64,000 nt of DNA from Betaproteobacteria bacterium (GTDB lineage: Bacteria; Pseudomonadota; Gammaproteobacteria; Burkholderiales; Ga0077523), in NCBI GenBank assembly GCA_016125475.1, contig WGLR01000006.1, positions 1-64,000 of the forward strand. The letters run 5' to 3'. The translations under genes were made by a program, and so were the position numbers. The notes under the pieces are model-generated. The model searched no databases, was not told where the DNA came from, and saw only the letters and a list, made by a program, of their open reading frames with translations. Positions 41,976 through 50,587 of the stretch are shown here, one piece after another (the stretch's first letter is position 1; every line of letters starts with the position of its first letter).

Positions 41976-42304
41976 GCCTCGCCGGTCGGCGGGCGCGCGA
42001 TCGGTCGCTCGCTGGCGTCCGTCTCGTCGCAGTGTCCGTGGTGCTCGTCTCCGCTCCGGGGACGGGCGCTTTCCGCGACGTGATCCCGGCCGCGTACGCG
42101 GAAGGAAGCGATGCGCTCCAGCAGGAGCACGCGAAACGCCTCGAGAACTGCCACTGGAGCGATGCCATGGGGAAATATCTCTACGAATGCGTCCGGCGCC
42201 ACGACGGCATGAACGCACAGTGGTGTCACGAGGAGGCGCTCGCGGCGTTCTGCTCGGCTGACTCACGGGCACCGAAGGCGACGGGCAGATCTCCGGGGCG
42301 CTAG
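41972..42304 (+). CDS. Small exported four-cysteine protein, copy 2
   Basis: 110 residues from the GTG at 41972, which overlaps the stop of copy 1 (GTGA) and has GGAAGG just upstream. An N-terminal hydrophobic segment (VRLVAVSVVLVSAPGTGAF) after several Arg looks like a signal or anchor. The Cys module repeats copy 1: CHWSDAMGKYLYEC, then GMNAQWCHEEALAAFC. Shared residues show duplication followed by divergence. The two products may pair with each other. Confidence 0.72.
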   Translation: MSLAGRRARDRSLAGVRLVAVSVVLVSAPGTGAFRDVIPAAYAEGSDALQQEHAKRLENCHWSDAMGKYLYECVRRHDGMNAQWCHEEALAAFCSADSRAPKATGRSPGR

Positions 42305-42665
42305 GGGCGCCGCGCCTGCGTGCGGGACGCCCTTCTTCCATGACGGCCGATGACCTGCGGTGCGTCGCGGGCTGACCGGGTGGTTCAGCGACAGTCTCCG
42401 GCTGCACCCGGAAGGGCACTTTCCGGCGTGTTGCGGGGACCCCGGTTCCCCATCACGCCACGCTGTGTGCGGGTGTCTCGCGGCGAGCTCCAGCGCTCCA
42501 CGCAGTCAACACATTGTTCCGACGACTTTTTCCAGGCCGGAACGCATGGCATTTCGGTGCAGGCATCGGTTCCGAGCGACATAAACCTCTCTATTTGTGA
42601 GGTTTGGCATGGTCGCTGCTCGACTCGGGTCAACAATCTGTCCGACTCGAATCCGGGACCTGACC
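42305..42665. other. Intergenic stretch
   Basis: 361 bases before the CBM9-like PEP-CTERM gene. Composition shifts to lower GC near 42500-42620, as expected for a promoter region, but I see no convincing hexamers or hairpin. Confidence 0.4.
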
Positions 42666-43496
42666 ATGCTTCGACGTACCCATCGCCTGCTCGCCATCAC
42701 CATCGCCACACTCGCGTTCGGGAGTACATCTGCCCGAGCCGCGTACGTGATCGACGGTTCCGTCGCCGACTGGGGGCTCTCCCAGACAGGCTCCGCGTCC
42801 GACTGGACGCCTTCGGCGGCGATCAAGGCGTATACCGTCGAGGACCAGACCGGCGGACTCGGCACCTATCTGAACCCGGGCTGGGGTGGTCAGCGCTACG
42901 ACGCGGAAGCCATCTATCTCGACTGGGATGCCGCGAATCTCTACGTCCTGGTCGTCACGGGACTGCCGTCGGACAACCCGCAGAATCCGTCCGCCAATTC
43001 GTACGGCGCCGGTGACATCCTGTTCGACTTCGGGCGCGACGGCAGTTTCGACTTCGGTCTCGTCGTGAAGGACTATGCCGGGCTCACGCCCGGGACACTC
43101 TACGAGGCTTCGAGCTTCAACTACGGGCTGTGGGCCGCGCCCGGCGTGCTCGGCAGCCACGGCGTGGATCCCGTCGCGGTGGCTTCGGGCACGGCGACGG
43201 GCGTGGGGCAGCTCGCGTATTCGACGACCGCCATCACCAATCTCGGAACGCATGCGTCCGATCGGCACTACGCGATCGAGGTCGCCATCCCGCTCGCGTC
43301 GTTCGGCGCACTGTGGGGTGTGACCGGCCCGAACAAGGCCTTCGATGCCCAGTGGACGATGTACTGTGCGAACGACATCGTCGCGGTGGATCCGCCATCG
43401 CGCGTACCCGAACCCGCCATGCCACCTCTCGTCGTGCTCGCGGCGTGTGCGGCCCTCGCGCCGGCGCTGCGTCGGCGCCGCAGGACGAGGTTCTGA
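42666..43496 (+). CDS. PEP-CTERM-type exported protein with a CBM9-like domain
   Basis: 276 residues from the ATG at 42666. Signal peptide (LLAITIATLAFGSTSARA), then a beta-rich domain: YVIDGSVADWGLS, YDAEAIYLDWDAANLYVLVV and GDILFDFGRDGSFDFG resemble family 9 carbohydrate-binding/DOMON-like modules. The C-terminal VPEPAMPP, hydrophobic stretch and RRRRRTRF form a PEP-CTERM tag. It is probably secreted and sorted by an exosortase. Confidence 0.82.
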   Translation: MLRRTHRLLAITIATLAFGSTSARAAYVIDGSVADWGLSQTGSASDWTPSAAIKAYTVEDQTGGLGTYLNPGWGGQRYDAEAIYLDWDAANLYVLVVTGLPSDNPQNPSANSYGAGDILFDFGRDGSFDFGLVVKDYAGLTPGTLYEASSFNYGLWAAPGVLGSHGVDPVAVASGTATGVGQLAYSTTAITNLGTHASDRHYAIEVAIPLASFGALWGVTGPNKAFDAQWTMYCANDIVAVDPPSRVPEPAMPPLVVLAACAALAPALRRRRRTRF

Positions 43497-43766
43497 CACG
43501 GCTACGCCGGGAACGTGCTCCTCGCCCGGTTCCCGGATTCCGGTCCGCCTGCACGGCACTCGCCGCGACCCGGCGGAAGCGCGTCCCCTGACGGGCGTGT
43601 CGCCCCCCCCGCATCGGGACGGCGCACGTTCCCGAGCCCGTTCGTCCCCCGGTTCCTCGTTGACACGACTGCGCGCAGTCGCCATGATTTCGTCGCCCTG
43701 CGTGTAGGGAGAAGGACCGCTGCGCAAGCAGCGACAAGAATGTCCTCGAACCTCGGGAGATTGACC

Positions 43767-45029
43767 ATGCAAACGCGCCTCGCCGCAGTCTCCGTGGCAG
43801 TCGCGGCAATGCTGAGTGCATTGCCGGCGGCGGCCGACACCACCGATGTGAAGACGCAGTCGTGGGTCCGCGTCCAGAAGATGGGCGCCCACTGCAACGA
43901 CGACCCCAACTGCATGAACCGGTATCACCCCGCGATAAGGCCCGTCGCCCGCGCGAAGCCCGGACAGCTCGTCGTGTTCGAGACGCGCGATGCACTGGAC
44001 TCGGATCTCGACGTGAATTCCGAGCCCAAGGACGTGGGTTCGATCGATCTCAATCTCGTTCACCCTCTCACCGGCCCTGTCTACATCGAAGGTGCGAAGC
44101 GTGGCGACGTGCTGGCAGTCACGCTCGTCGACATCGAGCCGGACGAGTACGGCTACACGACGGTCGTTCCGGGTTTCGGATTCCTCCGGGACATCTACAC
44201 GAAACCGTTCGTCGCGAACTGGCAGCTCAACCGCCTCGAGGCAGTCTCGAACGAGATCCCGGGGGTGGCCATCCCGATGAACGGATTCATGGGGACCGTC
44301 GGCGTGCTGCCGGGCTGGCCGGAAGTGAAGGAGATCCTGAAGCGGGAGAAGGAACTCGGCACGGTGGGCGGCATCGCGCTGCCTCCCCAGCCCGTCGGTG
44401 CGATGCCGCGCGACGTCTGTGGCCCGACAGGCTCGCACAAGGACGAGTGCGTTCGCACGATTCCGCCGCGCGAGAACGGGGGCAACATGGACATCAAGCA
44501 GATGGTCGTCGGGACGACGCTGCTGCTGCCCTGTTTCGTGGACGGCTGTGGCCTGTTCGTCGGCGACGTGCACTATGCGCAGGGAGACGGCGAGGTCGCC
44601 GGGACGGCCATCGAGATGGGCGCGCGCGTGACGGTGCGCACGGAAGTGCGCCGGGGCATGGCTTCCCTCATGAAGAACGGGCCGCACTTCGAGGGGGGCT
44701 CCCAGATCAAGCAGCTCGAGCCCGACGCGTTCTACGCGACGGTCGGCTATCCGCTCAAGAAGAGCGGCGAGATCCCGCCCTATGCGAGCTACATCGACGG
44801 CAAGGTCCTGGGGCCGTTGTCGAACCTTTCCGAGGACCTCACGCTCGCCGCGCGCAGTTCGTTGATCAGCATGATCGACTGGCTCGTCAAGACGAAGGGG
44901 TACACGCCCGTCCAGGCGTACGTCATCACGAGCGTTGCGTGCGATCTTCGGATCGGCAACGTCGTCGACGTGCCGAACTATGCGGTGTCGACCATCTGCC
45001 CGCTCGAGATATTCAAGGGGCGCCGGTAA
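43767..45029 (+). CDS. Exported acetamidase/formamidase-family protein
   Basis: 420 residues from the ATG at 43767 (CGGGAGA upstream); an ATG at 43740 is an alternative. Signal peptide ending ALPAAA. The body matches the formamidase/acetamidase fold: GPVYIEGAKRGDVLAV, GFGFLRD, ENGGNMDIKQ and GDVHYAQGDGEVAGTAIE. Classical FmdA is cytoplasmic and releases ammonia from formamide or acetamide; export to the periplasm is unusual for the family but does occur. Several extra Cys (CNDDPNC, CFVDGC) may form disulfides. Confidence 0.85.
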   Translation: MQTRLAAVSVAVAAMLSALPAAADTTDVKTQSWVRVQKMGAHCNDDPNCMNRYHPAIRPVARAKPGQLVVFETRDALDSDLDVNSEPKDVGSIDLNLVHPLTGPVYIEGAKRGDVLAVTLVDIEPDEYGYTTVVPGFGFLRDIYTKPFVANWQLNRLEAVSNEIPGVAIPMNGFMGTVGVLPGWPEVKEILKREKELGTVGGIALPPQPVGAMPRDVCGPTGSHKDECVRTIPPRENGGNMDIKQMVVGTTLLLPCFVDGCGLFVGDVHYAQGDGEVAGTAIEMGARVTVRTEVRRGMASLMKNGPHFEGGSQIKQLEPDAFYATVGYPLKKSGEIPPYASYIDGKVLGPLSNLSEDLTLAARSSLISMIDWLVKTKGYTPVQAYVITSVACDLRIGNVVDVPNYAVSTICPLEIFKGRR

Positions 45030-45050
45030 CCCTTGACGGGCCTCGTTACG

Positions 45051-45083
45051 GGGCGGCAGTGCGGGTTCGTCGCACTGCCGCCC
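45051..45083 (+). terminator. Perfect 13-bp hairpin before the TAXI-like gene
   Basis: GGGCGGCAGTGCG (45051-45063), loop of 7, and its exact complement (45071-45083). It follows the formamidase-family stop by 21 bases and ends just before the next start codon, so it may act as terminator, attenuator or mRNA stabiliser. No T-run. Confidence 0.5.
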
Positions 45084-45093
45084 GGTGAACTTC

Positions 45094-45675
45094 ATGATGC
45101 GGATCGCCGACCAGTCCAGACGCCGTCTCCTCAGCCTCGCCGGGGCGGTCGGTGCGTGTGCGTTGCTCGCCGCGCACACGCCGTATCGCCAGTGGGTCAT
45201 CATGCGCCGGCGCTTCCTGCTCGTGCTCACGAGTCGTGAGGATCCGGGCTCGGACGCGCTCGGCGAGCGCATCGCCGCGGTGCTGCTGAGCCGCCTGCCG
45301 TCGAGCCGTGCGGAGGTGGTGCGCGGTCCGACCGACGCACGCGTCGCGAGCCTGCTCTCGACGGGTCAGATGGACGTGGCCGTCGTCTCGCATTCCCATG
45401 CCCTGGCCCTTTCCCGCGGGGCACCCCCGTTCGCGGATTTTCCGGCTACACCCCTGCGGGTGATCGTCGAGAACGGCGACTACGCGTTCGTGTGTCGTGA
45501 CGACTTTCCCGTTCACCACGGATACCTCGTGGCACAGGCGCTCATGGCCGATCGGGAGCAGCTCGGCGTGACGGTGCCCGATCGGGAGGCGGGGTCGTCC
45601 GCTGCGCTCGGGCACGTACCGACCCACGCCGGTGCGCTGGCGTTTCTCCGGGGTCGCGCACCCGACCCGTCATGA
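45094..45675 (+). CDS. TAXI-like periplasmic binding protein, short form
   Basis: 193 residues from the ATG at 45094; a GTG at 45085 adds three residues. A twin-arginine-like leader (SRRRLLSLAGAVGACALLA) suggests Tat export. The core (LLVLTSREDPGSDALGERIAAVLLSR, MDVAVVSHSHAL) and the end VPTHAGALAFLRGR resemble TAXI solute-binding proteins of TRAP transporters, but it lacks much of the usual 320-residue length. No TRAP permease is nearby. Overlaps the next gene by 4 bases. Confidence 0.65.
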   Translation: MMRIADQSRRRLLSLAGAVGACALLAAHTPYRQWVIMRRRFLLVLTSREDPGSDALGERIAAVLLSRLPSSRAEVVRGPTDARVASLLSTGQMDVAVVSHSHALALSRGAPPFADFPATPLRVIVENGDYAFVCRDDFPVHHGYLVAQALMADREQLGVTVPDREAGSSAALGHVPTHAGALAFLRGRAPDPS

Positions 45676-46388
45676 GCCTGGCGCGTTCCGTGGCCGGACT
45701 GATGCTGTCGGCCGTGGTCGGGCTTTCCAGTGCAGGTGCCCATGACCTGATCACGGACGGCGTCGCGCAGGACGCATTGCGGCGAGCCGATGCGGATCTG
45801 AAGATCGTGCGATCCGATGCGTCGGCGCGCACGCGGGCCGGCGCGTACTACGACCTCGGCCGTCTGGTGGACGAGCTTCGCGAAGTGCTCAATCGCGACC
45901 TCGACGCACACGGCGAGGTCCGGGGCCTCGCGTCGCTCCAGCTTGTCAGCCGGCTGCAGGCCATGGGCGTTAAACTCGTGGTGGATCGCGGTTCGGGCCG
46001 CTTCGGATCGGGGGACGCGTACTACGCCCAGGCCGTCCGGCTGGCGCGGGACGTTCACGATGGCGACGCGGCTTTCCGCCTGCTGCAGGGACGCTTCTAC
46101 GACAGCCTGCGTCCGGACCCGCTGGACACTCGTCTGCCGTGGCGAGAGCTCGAGCAGCAGGTGACGCTCGCTGCGTGGCTCCTGCGCTCGCCCCAGCCGG
46201 CCGAGGCGCGAGAGGAAACGGCCTTCATCGCGATCGTGCAGGGGTTGCAGGCCGCGCGTGCGGCACCCGACGTGAAACGTGCGAGGGCGTTCGCGGAGGA
46301 GGCGCGGCGGGCCGGGCAGGCGTTCGTCGAGCGATATCCGGACAGCATGCGGCGTGCCACCGTGGAGGCGCTGCTCGGCAGCCGCTAG
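45672..46388 (+). CDS. Exported helical protein of unknown function
   Basis: 238 residues. The ATGA overlap couples it to the TAXI-like gene. A signal peptide (VAGLMLSAVVGLSSAGA) precedes a helical, Ala/Arg-rich protein whose AAFRLLQGRFY and AREETAFIAIVQGLQ stretches have a TPR-like feel without clear repeats. No family recognised. Coupling to a binding protein suggests a shared periplasmic function. Confidence 0.72.
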   Translation: MSLARSVAGLMLSAVVGLSSAGAHDLITDGVAQDALRRADADLKIVRSDASARTRAGAYYDLGRLVDELREVLNRDLDAHGEVRGLASLQLVSRLQAMGVKLVVDRGSGRFGSGDAYYAQAVRLARDVHDGDAAFRLLQGRFYDSLRPDPLDTRLPWRELEQQVTLAAWLLRSPQPAEAREETAFIAIVQGLQAARAAPDVKRARAFAEEARRAGQAFVERYPDSMRRATVEALLGSR

Positions 46389-46479
46389 CCGCGGACCGCG
46401 ACGCTCCGCGACACGCCCGCGACGTCCGACGTCCGTTTGGCGCACGCCGCGCAGAATCCGAATGGGGGGAGAGAAGGTG

Positions 46480-46890
46480 ATGAAACGCATTGCGCTGGCG
46501 CTGTCTCTTGCGATCGCGGCCGGCACCGCGATGGCCGACGGGCAGGGTGCGCCCGAAGTGAAGATCCACACCCAGAGCGGGCTCGAATACGTCACGGGGG
46601 GCATCGGTGACCAGATGCACGAGATGCAGAGGCTCGCCCCCCGGTATCCGATCCATCTCGTCTTCAATATCGACGGCAAGCACGCTCAGTCCGGAGGCGT
46701 GAGGCTGCGTGTGTTCGACGTGATGGGGCACGTGCAGCTCGAAGCCGACACGGAAGGCCCGGTCTTCTACATCGGTGCGCCGTCGGGACGCTACACGTTC
46801 GAGGCGACGTGGCACGGCCAGACGATCAAGGAGACGCGCGACCTGACGGGGCGGCGTTATCTCGTCCTCGACTTCGACTTCAAGTCCTGA
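46480..46890 (+). CDS. Small exported protein with a carboxypeptidase-regulatory-like domain
   Basis: 136 residues; GGGGGAGAGAAGG before the ATG. Signal peptide (RIALALSLAIAAGTAMA), then a beta-sandwich-like sequence with GGVRLRVFDVMGHVQLE and SGRYTFEATWHGQT, the layout of carboxypeptidase-regulatory/Ig-like domains that often bind surfaces or stabilise periplasmic enzymes. Function unknown. Stands alone, convergent with the M48 peptidase gene. Confidence 0.72.
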   Translation: MKRIALALSLAIAAGTAMADGQGAPEVKIHTQSGLEYVTGGIGDQMHEMQRLAPRYPIHLVFNIDGKHAQSGGVRLRVFDVMGHVQLEADTEGPVFYIGAPSGRYTFEATWHGQTIKETRDLTGRRYLVLDFDFKS

Positions 46891-46935
46891 GGGTTCGCGC
46901 CGGAACGGCCGTGGACCCTACGCGCGGCCGGCCGA

Positions 46936-47955
46936 TCATTCCTGCTCGAGGCTGCGGATGCGTTCCCCGGTCGCGGGATGGTTCGCGAGGTAGCCGGTCG
47001 ACGCGTCCTCCCTGGCTTCAGAAGCACTGCCCCGTTCGGTGCCGCGCTCGAGCTTGCGCAGCATGGTGACCAGCAGGCGCGGACTCATGCCGTTCAACCG
47101 CAGCATCCGGGCGGCATACGCATCGGCCTCGCGTTCGAGGTCCCTCGAATAGCGCGCGCGCAGCAGGGCAGCCGGGACCGCTGCGACGAGACTGGACACG
47201 TCGCCGAGATACCACGTCACGAACAGTCCCACGACCGAGCTCTGGAGCAACTGTCTGAGCCCGTGTCTGCCGTGCACGTGGCCGAGCTCGTGTGTGAGAA
47301 CGGCCAGCACCTCGTCGTCGTCGTCCGCGAGCTTCACGAGTCCGTCCGTCACGACGATCGTGCCCGATGGCAGTGCAAACGCGTTCGCCCCGAGCGAGGG
47401 CGACGCGCGGAACACGACACGGTGCGGCACCGCGGCACCATCCGGCGGGACCATCCTCCCGAAACGATCCGCGAGACGTTCCCGCGTTGCCGCAGGCAGT
47501 GACGAAGGCTCGAGCAGCCTCCGGTCCAGCAACGCGAGCGTCTGCGTGGACATCGCGGACACAGCGCTGTCCGGTATGTGCGCCGCGACGTGCCGGGCGG
47601 CCCACGGCAGCAGCTCGATGTACGTGAAGGCCGCGAGCCCGAGACACGCCGCCACGGCAAGAAGGACCAGCGACCATCTGGATTGCAGGCGCGCCACGGC
47701 CGACTCCCGGTGGCCTGTGGCGCCGAGCAGCGCCGTCAGGCTCGCCTGGTCGTGCACCTCGCAGTAGCCGCCGTCCGGAAAGCTCACCAGGCGGGCCGCG
47801 CCCCCCATTCGCTCCGACACCCTTATCGATTCGAGCGATTCTTCACGGTGCACGTCGTCTCCCTCCACGATGGCGCGGCCGTCCCGCACGGCGAGGGTGA
47901 CCGTCCGGGGACGCGTGGAACGACCGTCGAAGTAACGGCAGGAAATGGTGTCCAT
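46936..47955 (-). CDS. Membrane-anchored M48 metallopeptidase
   Basis: 339 residues from the ATG at 47955. Zinc motif HELGHVHGRHG near residue 220, with the third ligand Glu in LEREADAYAARML. A membrane helix near residues 95-115 (WSLVLLAVAACLGLAAFTYI) places the catalytic domain outside the cytoplasm. The N-terminal RYFDGRSTRPRTVTLAV domain is the one often found in peptidases paired with DUF898 proteins. The DUF898 gene is directly upstream. Confidence 0.9.
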   Translation of the reverse strand: MDTISCRYFDGRSTRPRTVTLAVRDGRAIVEGDDVHREESLESIRVSERMGGAARLVSFPDGGYCEVHDQASLTALLGATGHRESAVARLQSRWSLVLLAVAACLGLAAFTYIELLPWAARHVAAHIPDSAVSAMSTQTLALLDRRLLEPSSLPAATRERLADRFGRMVPPDGAAVPHRVVFRASPSLGANAFALPSGTIVVTDGLVKLADDDDEVLAVLTHELGHVHGRHGLRQLLQSSVVGLFVTWYLGDVSSLVAAVPAALLRARYSRDLEREADAYAARMLRLNGMSPRLLVTMLRKLERGTERGSASEAREDASTGYLANHPATGERIRSLEQE

Positions 47956-47966
47956 CGCCGATTCCG

Positions 47967-49034
47967 TCAGAGTGCGATGTCGATGTCGAGCAGGTCGCCG
48001 ACCTCCTCGCCGAAGGCATCGACCTCCGCGGACTGTTCGCCGACGAACTCGTCCAGCGATCCCGACGGAATCATCGTGATGCTTTCGACGCGCAGTCGGG
48101 CCATGCGTACGACCGCGAACGGGCGGAACAGGCCGAGCGTCGCGACCGTCAGCACGAGATTGGACAGGGACACCCACGCAAGCGCGCCCAACGGTACGTC
48201 GCTCGAGAAGCGGTGGTTTTCCAGACGGGTGTTATTCCAGACGATGTTCTGAAAACGCGACACGAAATAGAGGCGGCTGACGAGGATTCCGAGGTAGAAG
48301 ACGGCCCCCACTGCCACGCTCGCGAGAAATATCGTGGCCGAAGGGGGGCGGTGGCCGTCCGTCGCGAGGCGGCCCGCGAGGGTGGTCGAGGTCGCCAGCG
48401 CGACGAGGGGCACGACGAGCAGGAGCAGGGACCCGATCGTGTACATGCGATAGAACGCCCCCCGTGTCGCGTGAAACGAGAACCGCGCACGACCGAAACG
48501 GCTGTGGTCGTGCTGATAGGCCTTCAGCTCGCGATGGGCTGCGGGCCAGAGCAGCCCGAGTGTCGCGAGTGCTGCGAGAGGCCACGCCAGGAACACGCGG
48601 TAACCGCCGCCGACCGATGCGTCGAATCCGAATCGCAGCCCGCGCCAGCTCGTGTAGTGCAGCCGGAACCGGAGGGAGCGCACGAGCAGCCAGGGCAGGA
48701 CGATGGCGATCGGCACGCACACCAGCAGGCCGATGAGCAGGTGGTAGTCGAAGGCCGCGTTCGCGACGCCGAAGAGCACGAACGCGATCACGCGCCCCTT
48801 CAGGATGGCGATCGGCCGCCCGTGATAGTCGAACCCGGAGCCCGCGAGCTGGACGTTGCGGTAGAAGTACTGCAGTCGACGCACCTTCGCCCAGGCCGAG
48901 TAGATCCCGAACGTCACGATCGTGAGAAGGAGATTCACGATCCAGATGCGGAAATACTCCGAGCCGCTGCCGGTGAAGCGCAACTGCTCCGGCGCGGCCG
49001 TTACCTCTGTGGTCTCCGTGTGTTCCGAGATCAT
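47967..49034 (-). CDS. DUF898 (YjgN-like) membrane protein
   Basis: 355 residues with about seven membrane helices. YjgN hallmarks: LRFTGSGSEYFRIWIVNLLLT near the start, YSAWAKVRRLQYFYRNVQ, and the repeat-like RARFSFHATRGAFYRMY later. Function unknown; in many proteobacteria it sits beside an M48 peptidase, as here, with 11 bases between the two genes. It may be a substrate, regulator or membrane partner of that peptidase. Confidence 0.9.
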   Translation of the reverse strand: MISEHTETTEVTAAPEQLRFTGSGSEYFRIWIVNLLLTIVTFGIYSAWAKVRRLQYFYRNVQLAGSGFDYHGRPIAILKGRVIAFVLFGVANAAFDYHLLIGLLVCVPIAIVLPWLLVRSLRFRLHYTSWRGLRFGFDASVGGGYRVFLAWPLAALATLGLLWPAAHRELKAYQHDHSRFGRARFSFHATRGAFYRMYTIGSLLLLVVPLVALATSTTLAGRLATDGHRPPSATIFLASVAVGAVFYLGILVSRLYFVSRFQNIVWNNTRLENHRFSSDVPLGALAWVSLSNLVLTVATLGLFRPFAVVRMARLRVESITMIPSGSLDEFVGEQSAEVDAFGEEVGDLLDIDIAL

Positions 49035-49249
49035 GATGGCGATCCGCCGCCGTACTGGCGCATGGCGAGTGTGTTCCGGGACGTCCCCGGTGACCCGCCG
49101 CGCGGGTCGTGACTGTCGCAGACGACTGTCCGGCGCATGTCCCGGCGGTGCATGACGGGCGGCCGTGTTCCCGCGTGCCGGTGCGTGGACTCCGGACGAG
49201 GACTTTAACAGAGTGCCGCGTCGTCACGCACGAGCGGACGCGGGCCGGG

Positions 49250-49936
49250 TCAGTCGAGGATCCAGCGCTCGCCGGCACGGCCTCCGCAGAAGCGCGCGGC
49301 AAGGTCGAGGAGGCGGTCGAGCGATGACTCGAGCACGGCGCGCCCGGTCGCCGCGTTGCCCTGGAGGATGAAGAAGGCAGTGTGCGTGTCGGGGGTGACT
49401 TTCGTCTCCTCGCACTGGCGGTGCTCCAGGCGGCAGATCACCCGGTCGGCGTCGTCCATGTACGCGTATTCCCCGGCGCCGAGCACGCTCGCCTCGGCCT
49501 CGCCGAGCGGGCGGAACGATTCGCCGCCGCGCGTCATTCCGAGCACGATGTCGCCCGAGACGCGGGCCGTGTCGTGTGCGCCGAGCGACAGGCGAGTCTC
49601 GAGCGACACCGCGTTGTACACATCGACGACCGGGCTGATCCGTGGAACGATGCCACGGCGCTGGAAGAGAAGGACCAGGGCTTCGGCGGACGCCGGGAAC
49701 CGGCGGTTCGACCGGCCGATCCGGTCGTGCAGTGCGCGAAACCCGGCGAGTACGGGATCGCCGGCGACGAAATCCGGCACGAGCTCGCGTCGGAGCGTCT
49801 CGTGAAGCGTGGTCAGGAAGGCGTCCCACGCAGGATGGCGGCGGCGATTGTCCAGGCCTTCGATGACGGCGAATGCGCCCCGGACGCCGAGAGCGCGGAC
49901 ATCGGAAGAAATTGTGAAGCGCAGTGGTCTGGTCAT
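49250..49936 (-). CDS. B3/B4 tRNA-binding domain protein
   Basis: 228 residues. The sequence matches stand-alone B3/B4 domain proteins, related to the editing part of the phenylalanyl-tRNA synthetase beta chain: an SRRFPASAEAL-type segment (here NRRFPASAEALVLLF), IVPRISPVVDVYNAVSLE, GDIVLGMTRG and WILD at the end. Family members are thought to deacylate mischarged tRNA or bind free amino acids. Single gene with no obvious partners. Confidence 0.82.
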   Translation of the reverse strand: MTRPLRFTISSDVRALGVRGAFAVIEGLDNRRRHPAWDAFLTTLHETLRRELVPDFVAGDPVLAGFRALHDRIGRSNRRFPASAEALVLLFQRRGIVPRISPVVDVYNAVSLETRLSLGAHDTARVSGDIVLGMTRGGESFRPLGEAEASVLGAGEYAYMDDADRVICRLEHRQCEETKVTPDTHTAFFILQGNAATGRAVLESSLDRLLDLAARFCGGRAGERWILD

Positions 49937-50086
49937 GATGCGACGATCGCCGGGTGTGGAGTCTAGCCGAGAGCCGTGACGGCCGTCCCGCGTGTGTCCC
50001 GTGTCCGGAGCGGGAGCGGGGTGATACTCTTCCGGGCCGTTTCGGGCGGCGTTGCCTGCCCTGTGGGCGTCTACTGGAGGTCAAGA

Positions 50087-50587
50087 GTGGAAAGCTGTCG
50101 GCGAGCCTGGATGCTGTACGCGTTGTCCGCCCCGATCGCGCTGGTTGCCGGCTGCGCCGGCCTGCCTGGCCGGACGGAGCCGGTCTCGGTGAACGTGGCC
50201 GATCTTCGCATGGGAACCGCGGGCGTCTTCGAGCAGCAGTACTTCGTCACGCTGCGGGTCAGGAATCCGAACGACCGGGACCTGAACGTGAAGGGCGTCG
50301 TGTTCGAGCTCGACGTGAACGGCAAGCCTTTCGCGAAGGGGTCCGCGGGCAAGGCCGTCTCCATCCCCGCCTTCGGGTCCCAGCTCGTGGAGGTGGAGGC
50401 CGTGAGCACGCTCACCGGCATCCTCAGGCAGCTCGGTGACGTGTCCCGGGACAGGGGCGGGCCGCCCGCGCTGAAGTACCGCATTGCGGGACGGCTGTAT
50501 CAGTCCGGTGTCGGTGGCGCGCTGCCGTTCGCCGACGAGGGCGAGATCGATCTTCGCGACATGGCAGGAGCGGGAGAAGGAAAATGA
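50087..50587 (+). CDS. LEA type 2 family lipoprotein
   Basis: 166 residues from the GTG at 50087, which has GGAGG 6 bases upstream. Lipobox LVAGC at residues about 17-21. The WHy-type LEA14 domain contains FVTLRVRNPNDRDLNVKGVV and VEAVSTLTGILRQL. LEA-2 lipoproteins are common in proteobacteria and are linked to envelope stress. The stop overlaps the next ATG by 4 bases. Confidence 0.87.
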   Translation: MESCRRAWMLYALSAPIALVAGCAGLPGRTEPVSVNVADLRMGTAGVFEQQYFVTLRVRNPNDRDLNVKGVVFELDVNGKPFAKGSAGKAVSIPAFGSQLVEVEAVSTLTGILRQLGDVSRDRGGPPALKYRIAGRLYQSGVGGALPFADEGEIDLRDMAGAGEGK

